A stretch of DNA of 64,000 bases from Streptomyces canus 299MFChir4.1 (lineage in GTDB: Bacteria > Actinomycetota > Actinomycetes > Streptomycetales > Streptomycetaceae): NCBI RefSeq assembly GCF_000383615.1, contig NZ_KB911583.1:754788-818787 (forward strand), in the 5' to 3' direction. Numbering within the stretch: the stretch's first letter is position 1; each line of letters starts with the position of its first letter. Both the position numbers and the translations under genes were made by a program. The notes under the pieces were generated by a model, which was given only the letters and a program-made list of their open reading frames with translations, had not been told where the DNA came from and made no database searches. This document shows positions 15,092-23,278 of the stretch, piece after piece.

Positions 15092-16432
15092 TCAGCGCTG
15101 GGTGTAGATGAAGCCGATCTTGTCGACCGCGTCTCCCGAGCGCCCGTGGAATCCGGCGATCTGCCAGCCGGAGGGGGCGGTGCGGGTCACGCAGTCGGCG
15201 GTGGTGGTGCCGCCGGCCAGGGTGCGGCCGAGGCTGGTGGTGAACTTGGCGTAGAAGATCCGCGTGTGGCCGTTGTACTCGGCCTGGCAGAGCTGGGCCG
15301 TGGTCACGTACTCCCCGCTGCCCAGGGTCAGGGACGACGCGGTGCCGCCGGTCCCGCCGTGGGCGAGCGTGGTGCCGTTCGCCAGGGTGAGGTTCATCTG
15401 GTCGACGCGGGAACCGCTGCGCAGCCCGATGGTGGTGGCACGGGCGCCGGCGGGGACGTTGGTGATGTCGTTGTAGTAGTCGCCGTGCGGGCCGCCGTAC
15501 TGGTCGCTGAGCTGGTAGGCGGAGTTGCGCGACCAGGTGAATCCGACGGTGATCGGGTCGTGGTCGGAGAGCATCAGGTTGTCGCTGGTGAGGAACTTGG
15601 CGTGCTCGTTGTTGTACGAGGTGGCGTTGAGGGAAACCAGCTTGCTGCCGCGGTAGAGGACCTTGTCGACGACCTCGCAGGTGTTGGGCACGGTGGTGCC
15701 GGTCTGGTCGCAGACCAGGGCGTCGCTGCCCTTGGCGGGCGGGGTGCCGCCGCGGATCAGCTGGACCCAGGGGTCGGTCAGGCCGTTGGCGGCGGCGAAC
15801 TCGGCGATGGTGTCGCCGGAGCGGGTGTAGCGGGTGTTGGTGTCGCCCATGACCACGACGGCGTTGCCGGCCGAGTGGGTCTTGATGAACGCGGTGAGCT
15901 GGTTGAGGTTGTCCGCGCGTGAGGCGAGGTCCCCGTCGTTGGTGCCCGCGTTGGTGTGCAGGTTGTAGAAGTCGACGTAGACGCCCTCGGCGAGGCGTTC
16001 GCGTATGAAGGTGAAGCCCTTGGGGGTGAGGCAGTCGCCCGAGTCCACCTGGCAGGAGTTCCAGCGCACCCGCTCGAAGTCGTCGGCGTCGTAGGGGATT
16101 TTGGACAGCGTGTTCAGGCCGCTGCCGATGCCGGCGCCGCCGCTGGTGGGGGTGCGGTAGGCGTGGTTCGTGTCGGCCGCGTAGAGGAAGGCGTGGTAGT
16201 TGAAGTCCTCCTCGACGTGGACGATGTCGTACGGCGCGATCCGCTGGCCGATCGCCGTGGTGCTCGACTCGCGGGGCGTCGGTGCGCTGGAGATGGCCTC
16301 GGGCAGGCCGGCCACGTTGTAGCTGAGGACGTTGAAGGTGCCCGAGTCGGCGGCCGTGGCGGACGGGGCGGCCGCGGTGAGTCCGCCGAGCACGGCGGTG
16401 GTCGCCGCCAGGGCGGCGAGGAGTCTGCGCAT
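15092..16432 (-). CDS. Secreted endonuclease/exonuclease/phosphatase-fold protein with jacalin-like domain
   Basis: 446 residues. Sec signal peptide MRRLLAALAATTAVLGGLTA. Residues about 33-300 form an EEP domain: FNVLSYNVAGLP, IVHVEEDFNY (metal Glu), DFYNLHTNAG, VVVMGDTNTRY and a closing SDHDPITVGF. The C-terminal 140 residues (PHGDYYNDITNVPAGARAT; GLRSGSRVDQMNLTL) are a jacalin-like beta-prism lectin. EEP enzymes cleave phosphodiesters in DNA, phospholipids or inositol phosphates; the substrate is not decided by the sequence, and a sphingomyelinase- or nuclease-like role is possible. The lectin domain may target it to glycans. Confidence 0.85.
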   Translation of the reverse strand: MRRLLAALAATTAVLGGLTAAAPSATAADSGTFNVLSYNVAGLPEAISSAPTPRESSTTAIGQRIAPYDIVHVEEDFNYHAFLYAADTNHAYRTPTSGGAGIGSGLNTLSKIPYDADDFERVRWNSCQVDSGDCLTPKGFTFIRERLAEGVYVDFYNLHTNAGTNDGDLASRADNLNQLTAFIKTHSAGNAVVVMGDTNTRYTRSGDTIAEFAAANGLTDPWVQLIRGGTPPAKGSDALVCDQTGTTVPNTCEVVDKVLYRGSKLVSLNATSYNNEHAKFLTSDNLMLSDHDPITVGFTWSRNSAYQLSDQYGGPHGDYYNDITNVPAGARATTIGLRSGSRVDQMNLTLANGTTLAHGGTGGTASSLTLGSGEYVTTAQLCQAEYNGHTRIFYAKFTTSLGRTLAGGTTTADCVTRTAPSGWQIAGFHGRSGDAVDKIGFIYTQR

Positions 16433-16714
16433 GGGGAGTGTCTCCTGGGGAGGCGCGGTTGGAGGGGCGGGGCGGGACAGAAGTTACCGCTGGTTACCCC
16501 TCGTTGTCGCGGTCTTGTGCGCCGCCGGATCGTCAAGTGCCCTTCGCCTGAAGGGTCGTTGGGGCCCCGCAACCGCCACCGTTCAACTCAATGTCACACA
16601 CGGTGGCTGAATCTCAGCCCTGTGGGTGCCGCGGTTTCCGAGGGATACAAGTTGTGGAATTTCCGCGCGGCATATCTGTCTACGATATGAAGATCGTAGG
16701 GAGAGGGAACGCGC

Positions 16715-17617
16715 GTGAGTGAACCACCAGTCCTCGTCTGCCCGGAGTGCGGGGCGCCCAGGGCGGCGGACGGCACCCCCTCCTGCGCCTGCGCGCACCG
16801 CGCCTCCGAGGCCCACCGCGAGTCCCGTACGGCCGAGGCGGCCGCGGCGGAGGACTTCGACCCGGTGCGCATCCGGCCCTTCGTGGAGGTCGGCGAGGAA
16901 CCGGCCGACTCGGCCGAAGAACCAGAACTGCCTGCTCTTGCAAGGGACTTGGCCGCTGACACCTCGGTCGGGGTAGACGCGGGACTGGAGCCCATCGGGC
17001 AGCCGGCCGTGGCGTCCCCGGCCGACATCGCCCCGGATCGTCGGCGGCGGACGGTGCTCCTCGCCGGGACGGGAGCGGCCGTCGCCGTCCTCGTCACGGG
17101 CGGATTCCTCGGCGGACTCTTCACCTACGACGGACCTTCACGGGACGGTTCCGCGGCCGGCGGCGTACGCGCGGGCGTGCCGGAGGCCCCGCCGTCGTCG
17201 AGCGGCCCGTCCGTCACCGCTTCTTCTCCTACGACGTCCTCGACACAGTCGTCCGCACCGCCCTCCTCCTCACCGAGCGCGCGGCCCAGTGACAGCGCGT
17301 CACCTACGGGCACCACCACTCCGGTCGGGGCCCCGTCCAGCGCCGCCGCCACCGTCACGGTGGCCCCCGGCCCGACCGTGTCGAACGGTCAGCCTCCCGT
17401 GCTCAGCCTCGGGGACCACGGGCCCGAGGTCGCCGAACTCCAGCTCCGGCTACGGCAGGTCGGCCTCTACGCCGGAGAGGCCGACGGCGACTTCGACCAG
17501 CAGGTCCAGAGTGCCGTGCGCACCTACCAGTTCACCCGCTTCGTCCTGCGGGACGACTCCGGCGTCTACGGCAGGGCGACGCGCGCGTCGCTGGAGTCCG
17601 AGACCTCGGAGCCGTGA
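16715..17617 (+). CDS. Membrane-anchored peptidoglycan-binding-domain protein with N-terminal zinc ribbon
   Basis: 300 residues from a GTG with AGGGAGAGG upstream. A Cys motif near the start (VCPECGAPR, then CACAH) looks like a zinc ribbon in the cytoplasm. One membrane helix (VLLAGTGAAVAVLVTGGFLG, about 110-130) is followed by a Ser/Thr/Pro-rich spacer and a C-terminal PG_binding_1 domain (LGDHGPEVAELQLRLRQVGL; GDFDQQVQSAVRTYQ). This single-pass type is common in streptomycetes; it presumably ties the membrane to the cell wall. Role unknown. Confidence 0.88.
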   Translation: MSEPPVLVCPECGAPRAADGTPSCACAHRASEAHRESRTAEAAAAEDFDPVRIRPFVEVGEEPADSAEEPELPALARDLAADTSVGVDAGLEPIGQPAVASPADIAPDRRRRTVLLAGTGAAVAVLVTGGFLGGLFTYDGPSRDGSAAGGVRAGVPEAPPSSSGPSVTASSPTTSSTQSSAPPSSSPSARPSDSASPTGTTTPVGAPSSAAATVTVAPGPTVSNGQPPVLSLGDHGPEVAELQLRLRQVGLYAGEADGDFDQQVQSAVRTYQFTRFVLRDDSGVYGRATRASLESETSEP

Positions 17618-17627
17618 CGGTCGCGGG

Positions 17628-19013
17628 CTACATCCGGTGCCCGTCGGCCGGGTGTGCCCGGTCGTAGGGGCGGGGGTAGGCGGTCGGCGAGTAGGGGAGA
17701 TAGCGGGCCGGTGAGGCCGGGTCGGCTGCGGTGGCACGGGAGTTGAGCGCGGCTGGGTCACTGCCGAGCCAGTGGCCGCTCCTGATCCGGTCCTCCAGTG
17801 TGTGCAGGGCGGCGATCTGCTCGCCGGGGCTGAAGGTGCAGTGGCCCGCGTTGTCGACATAGCGCTGCCGCAGCAGCGGAGCCGAGCCCGCGGCGGTGGC
17901 GGCCCGGCGGTACGCGCTCTCGGACTGCACCGGGATCAGGGCGTCGCCGGTGGTGTGGATGTTCAGCTGGGGCTTGGTGAGGCGCCCGGTGAAGGAGCTC
18001 GTACGGCTCATCCAGTCGACGGCGTTCGTGTCGGCGCGGGCGCGCGGAGCCCTGTCGAGGGCGTGGAGATCGGACTTCAGGGAGAGGCCGGCCTCGGCGT
18101 ACAGCTCCTTGACCTCCTTGAGGTAGGGGGAGTTGCGGAGCATGGCGTGGTAGTCGACCCCGGTGTTCCACGACATGGTGCCGCCCGCCCGGGACTCGGC
18201 CTCCTGGCGCCAGACGAACGCGGGGAACTTCACCAGCCCGACGACGGCCTGGTACTGGTTCGACTGCTGGGCGTCCCGGTCGGTGGGCGCGGGCCGGGGC
18301 TGGGAAGGGTCGTTCCAGCCGGCGATGTTGTGCAGGGCCGCGGCGAGCGCGATCCTGGCCCGTCCGTCGGCGGTCTGCTGGGCCTCGGTGAGGACGGCCG
18401 TCATGGCGTCGGAGGCCTGGGCCGCGGCGGCCGGGCTCGGCAGCCCGGTCAGCCGGATCTCGGATCCGGGCGCGAGGAGCGTCTTCAGCGCGAACACCGG
18501 GTCCAGCGTGCTGTTCCAGTTGGCGACACCGCCCTGGACCAGCCCGCACATCGACAGCGAACCGGCGAGGCGGGACGCGTGGCGTTCCGCGAGGGCGGTC
18601 GTGACGAGCCCGCCATAGGACGTGCCCCAGGCGATGGTGCGGCCGGCGCGGCCGAAGCGGGCGGTGAAGGTGTCGAGGGTGGCGAGCTGGTCCGGCACGG
18701 CCTCGGTGACGGCCCAGCCGGTGGTGGCGTACGAGGACCCGATGAGCGCGTAACCCTCCTTCAGGAGAAGGGACTTCGTCGTGTCGTCGGGTGCGTTGCG
18801 GGCGGGGTTGGGGACGCCGGGCGGTGTGTAGCCGTGGCTGTAGAGGAGGACCGTGCCGTTCCAGCCGGCCGGTACGTCCATGAGGTAGGTCGCGCCGGAC
18901 GGCAGCCGGCCCTCGACATGGACGTCCTCGGCAGCGTGGGCGGCCGGTGCGAGGGGGGCGGCGAACAGCAGGGCCGCGACGGTGACGAGCGTACGGGTGC
19001 GGATGCGGTGCAT
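17628..19013 (-). CDS. Secreted alpha/beta hydrolase
   Basis: 461 residues. Signal peptide RTRTLVTVAALLFAAPLAPA with cleavage near AHAAED. The fold markers are VLLYSHGYTPPG (oxyanion region), the nucleophile elbow IAWGTSYGGLV (Ser of GTSYGG), a probable acid in NIHTTGDALIPVQ and the catalytic His in YVDNAGHCTF. This is an esterase/peptidase-type hydrolase acting outside the cell; the substrate is unknown. AAGGAG lies about 13 bases before the ATG at 19013. It is divergent from the solute-binding protein at 19169. Confidence 0.85.
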   Translation of the reverse strand: MHRIRTRTLVTVAALLFAAPLAPAAHAAEDVHVEGRLPSGATYLMDVPAGWNGTVLLYSHGYTPPGVPNPARNAPDDTTKSLLLKEGYALIGSSYATTGWAVTEAVPDQLATLDTFTARFGRAGRTIAWGTSYGGLVTTALAERHASRLAGSLSMCGLVQGGVANWNSTLDPVFALKTLLAPGSEIRLTGLPSPAAAAQASDAMTAVLTEAQQTADGRARIALAAALHNIAGWNDPSQPRPAPTDRDAQQSNQYQAVVGLVKFPAFVWRQEAESRAGGTMSWNTGVDYHAMLRNSPYLKEVKELYAEAGLSLKSDLHALDRAPRARADTNAVDWMSRTSSFTGRLTKPQLNIHTTGDALIPVQSESAYRRAATAAGSAPLLRQRYVDNAGHCTFSPGEQIAALHTLEDRIRSGHWLGSDPAALNSRATAADPASPARYLPYSPTAYPRPYDRAHPADGHRM

Positions 19014-19106
19014 CACGAGACGTGGGCTCCTTGGGGGCAGTCCGTTTTTCCTGCGGTCGGGGGGACTGACACCGGCGAAAGTAGGCGTGTACATTGCGGG
19101 CGTCAA

Positions 19107-19123
19107 TGATGTGCACAACATCA
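19107..19123. promoter_or_regulatory. Operator-like dyad between divergent genes
   Basis: TGATGT and ACATCA form a perfect 6-bp inverted repeat around GCACA, halfway between the divergent starts at 19013 and 19169. Size and spacing fit a GntR- or LysR-type site. No matching regulator gene is adjacent. Confidence 0.45.
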
Positions 19124-19168
19124 GTGGACGGGTCGTGAGGCGTTCTGTCGCCTCGTCAGGAGGGCCCC

Positions 19169-20143
19169 ATGCGAAGGCGCTTGCTCGGACTTGCCGTTGC
19201 GGTGGTGACCCTCGCGGGCGCCGCAGGATGTGGGTCGTCGGACTCCGGGGGCGGCACGTCGTCCGCGAGCGGAGGAAAGAAGACGCAGGTCACGGTCGGT
19301 GTCATCCCCATCGTCGACGTGGCGCCGCTCTATCTGGGGCAGAAGAAGGGCTTCTTCGCCCGTCGGGGGATCGAGCTGAAGATGGTGACCGCGCAGGGCG
19401 GTGCGGCCATCATTCCCGGAGTGGTGAGCGGTCAGTTCCAGTTCGGCTTCAGCAACACCACGTCCCTGATGCTCGCGCAGACCAAGGGCGTTCCCGTGAA
19501 GTCCGTGGTCAACGGGGCGGCTTCCAACGGGAAGGTGGGGGCCGACGTCACCGGTGTCCTGGTGAAGAAGGACAGCCCGGTGAAGTCGGCGAAGGACCTG
19601 GCCGGACGCTCGGTCGCGGTGAACACCCTCCAGAACATCGGGGACACCACGGTCCGCGAGTCGGTGCGCGAGGACGGCGGCGATCCGGCGAAGGTGAAGT
19701 TCGTCGAGATCCCCTTCGACCAGATGCCGGCCGCGCTGGACGGCGGTCGCGTGGCCGCCGCGTGGATGGGCGAGCCGGCCCAGACGGTCGCCAAGGCGCA
19801 GGGCGCCCGGGTCATCGCCTCGCCGTTCGCCGAGACCGATCCGAAGCTCACCGTCGCGACCTGGTTCACCTCGACGAAGATCGCGCAGCAGAACCCGGAG
19901 CTGGTGAAGAAGTTCACCGAGGCCATGACGGAGTCGCTGGAGTACGCCACCGGCCATCCGGACGAGGCCCGCCAGATCCTCACCGTCTACACCAAGATCA
20001 GCGGCGATGTGCTGACCAAGCTCATCCTCCCGAGCTGGCCGCCCCAGGTCGACGTGGCCTCGCTGGAGAAACTCGCCGCCCTCGGCGAGAAGGACGGCAT
20101 CTTCGGCGGCAAGAAGCCGGACATCCAGGCGCTGTTCTCCTGA
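19169..20143 (+). CDS. ABC transporter solute-binding lipoprotein (NMT1/SsuA-like)
   Basis: 324 residues. A lipoprotein signal with lipobox LAGAAGC (Cys about residue 21) anchors it outside the membrane. The NMT1/THI5-like fold is marked by VTVGVIPIVDVAPLYLGQKK, GFFARRGIELKMV, SGQFQFGFSN and GRVAAAWMGEP. Relatives bind sulfonates, pyrimidine precursors or aromatic acids; the ligand is not evident. AGGAGG lies just before the ATG. The ATPase and permease genes that normally follow are absent, so it must work with components encoded elsewhere or be an orphan. Confidence 0.88.
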   Translation: MRRRLLGLAVAVVTLAGAAGCGSSDSGGGTSSASGGKKTQVTVGVIPIVDVAPLYLGQKKGFFARRGIELKMVTAQGGAAIIPGVVSGQFQFGFSNTTSLMLAQTKGVPVKSVVNGAASNGKVGADVTGVLVKKDSPVKSAKDLAGRSVAVNTLQNIGDTTVRESVREDGGDPAKVKFVEIPFDQMPAALDGGRVAAAWMGEPAQTVAKAQGARVIASPFAETDPKLTVATWFTSTKIAQQNPELVKKFTEAMTESLEYATGHPDEARQILTVYTKISGDVLTKLILPSWPPQVDVASLEKLAALGEKDGIFGGKKPDIQALFS

Positions 20144-20483
20144 GGGGGCCGGGCTCAGGGGCCGGGGTCAGGCCTTGGGGCGCCGTCCGCTGGGCCCGCC
20201 GGGCGGGCTCGGAGCCGCCCAGGAGTTCGCGGCGGCGCACCTTCGCCGCGCTCCTCCCCTTGGAGCACGAACTGCCGCAGCCCCTGCGCGAGGCCGCGGC
20301 ACTTGGTGCCACGCTCTCCGAGGTCTCGCGGACCCTGGAGTCGCGCGGGCTACTGAGCCGCGCCCGGCACCCCACCGGCGGACGGCTCGTCCCGCTCAAG
20401 CTCCTTTTCTCGGACCGGGTGATGGATCGCCGGCCGGGTGCGGGCGGCTCCTTCGTCCGGCGAAGGTCGTTCGGGCTCAAATC
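20144..20483 (+). other. Gene-free stretch with possible coding remnant
   Basis: No complete gene is supported here. A GC-rich hairpin near 20196-20218 may terminate the lipoprotein gene. On the plus strand one frame (about 20240-20430) shows coding-like codons, containing LPLEHELPQPLREAAALGA and VSRTLESRGLLSRARH, without a credible start or ribosome site. It could be the tail of a decayed regulator, since the second part resembles a recognition helix, but this is a guess. Confidence 0.3.
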
Positions 20484-21635
20484 CTAGAGAGGGTGCCGTT
20501 CGGCCCAGAGGTCCGTGTCCCAGGCCAGGAGGCGGGCGAGGTCCTCGTCGGAGGGGCGGGCGGTGGGCGAGGGGGTGTGGATGCCCCGGGAGATGTTGCC
20601 GCTGACGGTGATGTTGTGTTCCACGCGGGGGCGGCGGATCGTCTCGTAGAGGGCGAGCGCGCTGTCCGTGTCCGGTGCGTCCCGCAGGGACTTGGCGAGG
20701 ACCACCGCGTCCTCCAGGGCCATCGAGGCGCCCTGGCCGGTCGCGGGGGAGGCCGCGTGGGCGGCGTCACCGATGAGCAGGGTCCGTCCGGAGCGCCACG
20801 GGGTGCCGGTGGGGAGCTCGGTGGCGTTGGTGACCAGGAGCTCGTCGCCGGTGGCCGCGACGAGGTCCGCCGCCGGTGTGGCGTCCTTGCGCAGCAGCGG
20901 CAGCAGCAGATCGCGCCAGCCGGCGGCCGTGCCCTGCGCCAACTCCTCGGCGGGCAGCGGATCGCCGGTCACCCGGGCGAACCAGTACGCCTCCCCGTCG
21001 GGCGACACCGCGTAGCCGAACGCGGCCCCGCTGCCGCGGACCATGGTGATGCACGCGTCCGTGCCGGGAGGAGACGCGGTGCGCGTGTAGCCGTAGAAGA
21101 CGTACTGGCCGGCGTAGCACGGCTGCGTCCCGGGGGAGACCGACCGTCGTACGGCGGAGTTGAGGCCGTCGGCGCCGATCAGCAGGTCGCCGGTCGCGGT
21201 GGTGCCGTCGGTGAAGTGCGCGGTGACCCCATCGGGGCCGTCCTCGACGGAGGCGAGCCGTGCGCCGTGCCGGACGGGGACGCCCCGGCGCCGGGCCTCG
21301 GCCTGGAGTGCGGTGTTGAGGTCGCCGCGGCGCAGGCACCGGTACCGCAGCGGCGGGTCGGAGACCTCGCCCATGGGTGCGTGCCCCTGCTCGGTGCCCG
21401 TGTCGTCCAGGACCCGCAGCGAGGTCAGCGGGAAACCGATCGCGGTGACCGCCGCGGAGGCGTCCAACTGGGCCAGGGCGCGCATGCCGTTGCTCGCCAG
21501 GGTGAGGAACGCGCCGATGTCCTCGGCCGAGTCGGGATGGGCCTCGTGCACGACGGTCTCGAAGCCCGCCTTGTGCAGCGCCAGAGCCGTCGCCGTACCG
21601 GCGATCCCGCCGCCGATGACCAGTACGCGTGCCAC
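20484..21635 (-). CDS. FAD-dependent monooxygenase
   Basis: 383 residues from the GTG at 21635. The first strand carries the FAD motif VLVIGGGIAGTATALAL; the second FAD motif is RTLLIGDAAHAASPATGQGA, and the middle DG-type motif is GDLLIGADGLNSAVR. This is a class A flavoprotein hydroxylase (PHBH fold) acting on aromatic or polycyclic substrates; the substrate is unknown. Sequence upstream of 21635 in the same frame (to 21761) is not supported as coding. The gene converges on the region after the solute-binding protein and stands alone. Confidence 0.88.
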   Translation of the reverse strand: MARVLVIGGGIAGTATALALHKAGFETVVHEAHPDSAEDIGAFLTLASNGMRALAQLDASAAVTAIGFPLTSLRVLDDTGTEQGHAPMGEVSDPPLRYRCLRRGDLNTALQAEARRRGVPVRHGARLASVEDGPDGVTAHFTDGTTATGDLLIGADGLNSAVRRSVSPGTQPCYAGQYVFYGYTRTASPPGTDACITMVRGSGAAFGYAVSPDGEAYWFARVTGDPLPAEELAQGTAAGWRDLLLPLLRKDATPAADLVAATGDELLVTNATELPTGTPWRSGRTLLIGDAAHAASPATGQGASMALEDAVVLAKSLRDAPDTDSALALYETIRRPRVEHNITVSGNISRGIHTPSPTARPSDEDLARLLAWDTDLWAERHPL

Positions 21636-21780
21636 ACCCAACCCCGTTCGTCCCGCGTCGGCCCGCACGGTCGTACGGACACGAAGGCAACGACGGGCCG
21701 GCGGCGAGGGTTCCGTGCACAGCGCGACGCCGGCCGCACCGCCCCCGCGGGGCTTCGGCACGACCGGCGTCAGGTGCGGA

Positions 21781-23145
21781 TCAGGCGCCGCTCTCGCGCA
21801 GCATGTCCTCGCGCTCGACGAGCTTCACCCGCTCGCGGCCCTGCGGCTCGCCCAGCGCCTTCTCGGCGGCGTCCAGCTTGTACCAGCCCTCCCAGGTGGT
21901 GAAGCGGACGTTCCGCTCGGCGAGGAACGCGTCCACGGCCTCCGGCTCGGGCGAACCCGGCGTCTGGAGGCGGTCGTTCGCGAAGTCGTCCAGGAGGTTC
22001 GACACCGTCTCGTTGGCGTCGCCCTTGGTGTGGCCGATCAGGCCCACCGGGCCGCGCCGGATCCAGCCGGTGACGTACGTCGACTGCAGGTGCTCGCCGC
22101 TCTCCTGCATGACGCGGCCGCCCTGGTCGGGGACCGTGCCCGAGTCGATGTCCCAGGGCAGCTTGGGCAGCTTGTCGGAGAGGTAGCCGACCGCGCGGTA
22201 GACCGCGGTGACGTCCCAGTCCTTGAACTCGCCGGTGCCCTTGACGTTGCCGGTGCCGTCCAGGGCGGTGCGCTCGGTGCGCAGGCCGACGACCTTGCCG
22301 TCCTCGCCGAGGATCTCGGTGGGCGACTCGAAGAAGTGCAGGAACAGCTTGTGCGGGCGGTCGCCGACATCGCGGATCGCCCAGTTCTCCAGGGTCTTGG
22401 CGACCATGTCGGCCTGCTTGTTGCCGCGCCGGGTCTCGATCGAGCCCTCGTCGTAGTCGATGTCCTCGGGGTCGACGATGACCTCGATGTTGGGGGAGTG
22501 GTCGAGCTCGCGCAGCTCCATCGGGGAGAACTTCGCCTGCGCCGGGCCGCGGCGGCCGAAGACGTGGACCTCCAGCGCCTTGTTGGCCTTGAGGCCCTCG
22601 TGGACGTTCGGCGGGATCTCCGTCGGCAGGAGTTCGTCGGCCGTCTTGGCCAGGATGCGGGCCACGTCCAGGGCGACGTTGCCGACGCCGAGGACGGCGA
22701 CCTTCTCTGCCTCCAGGGGCCAGGTGCGCGGTACGTCCGGGTGGCCGTCGTACCAGGAGACGAAGTCGGCGGCGCCGTAGGAGCCGTCGAGCTCGATGCC
22801 CGGTATGCGCAGCTCGCGGTCGGCCGTCGCGCCCGTGGAGAAGATCACGGCGTCGTAGAACGCGCGCAGGTCGTCCAGGCTGATGTCGGTCGGGTAGTCG
22901 ACGTTGCCGAACAGGCGGATCTGCGGCTTGTCGAGCACCTGGTGCAGGGCCGTGATGATGCCCTTGATCCGGGGGTGGTCCGGAGCCACGCCGTAACGGA
23001 TCAGTCCGAACGGGGCCGGCATCCGCTCGAAGAGGTCGATGGACACACCGGGGTCGGCGGCCACACCGGACTTGAGCAGCGCGTCGGCGGCGTAGATCCC
23101 GGCGGGGCCGGCTCCGACGATGGCTACCCGCAGGGGGCGGGGCAT
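21781..23145 (-). CDS. fprA: Ferredoxin-NADP reductase of the adrenodoxin reductase type
   Basis: 454 residues, close to the usual length of FprA. FAD site VAIVGAGPAGIYAADALL; FERMPAPFGLIRYGVAPDHP is the family hallmark; NADP site VLGVGNVALDVARIL; and GWIRRGPVGLIGHTKGDANET near the C-terminal third. It moves electrons between NADPH and ferredoxins, for example to P450s. GGGAA lies nine bases before the ATG. Two dyads upstream (23195 and 23236), one like an iron box, suggest iron-responsive control. Confidence 0.93.
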   Translation of the reverse strand: MPRPLRVAIVGAGPAGIYAADALLKSGVAADPGVSIDLFERMPAPFGLIRYGVAPDHPRIKGIITALHQVLDKPQIRLFGNVDYPTDISLDDLRAFYDAVIFSTGATADRELRIPGIELDGSYGAADFVSWYDGHPDVPRTWPLEAEKVAVLGVGNVALDVARILAKTADELLPTEIPPNVHEGLKANKALEVHVFGRRGPAQAKFSPMELRELDHSPNIEVIVDPEDIDYDEGSIETRRGNKQADMVAKTLENWAIRDVGDRPHKLFLHFFESPTEILGEDGKVVGLRTERTALDGTGNVKGTGEFKDWDVTAVYRAVGYLSDKLPKLPWDIDSGTVPDQGGRVMQESGEHLQSTYVTGWIRRGPVGLIGHTKGDANETVSNLLDDFANDRLQTPGSPEPEAVDAFLAERNVRFTTWEGWYKLDAAEKALGEPQGRERVKLVEREDMLRESGA

Positions 23146-23194
23146 GATCAGGTTCCCTTCGAGCGGTGGCAGATCAACTCGGGGGAAGCCTAAG

Positions 23195-23210
23195 CTAAGG
23201 CAAGCCTTAG
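23195..23210. promoter_or_regulatory. Iron-box-like dyad upstream of fprA
   Basis: CTAAGGC and GCCTTAG form a perfect inverted repeat around AA, 50-65 bases upstream of the fprA start. The enclosing 19-mer TAAGCTAAGGCAAGCCTTA agrees at about 12 positions with the DmdR/DtxR iron box as I remember it. Iron repression of a ferredoxin reductase would be sensible, but this is inference. Confidence 0.5.
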
Positions 23211-23235
23211 TCGGTACGCGGGTCCAATCTATGGG

Positions 23236-23256
23236 CTCATAAGATCACCTTATGAG
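23236..23256. promoter_or_regulatory. Second dyad upstream of fprA
   Basis: CTCATAAG and CTTATGAG form a perfect 8-bp inverted repeat around five bases, between fprA and the end of the phosphatase gene at 23279. It is too A/T-rich and lacks a T-run for a terminator, so an operator is likelier. The protein that binds it is unknown. Confidence 0.4.
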
Positions 23257-23278
23257 TGGTGAAAGCCCCCGATTCGCG

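Noticed and set aside
18982..20487. Long plus-strand frame across the solute-binding protein gene
   Set aside because: It is a shadow frame rich in Arg/Gly. Only its last part looks coding-like, and this was reported separately as a remnant.
23236..23256. Terminator of the phosphatase gene at 23279
   Set aside because: The stem is only 8 bp, A/T-rich and without a T-run, so an operator is more likely.
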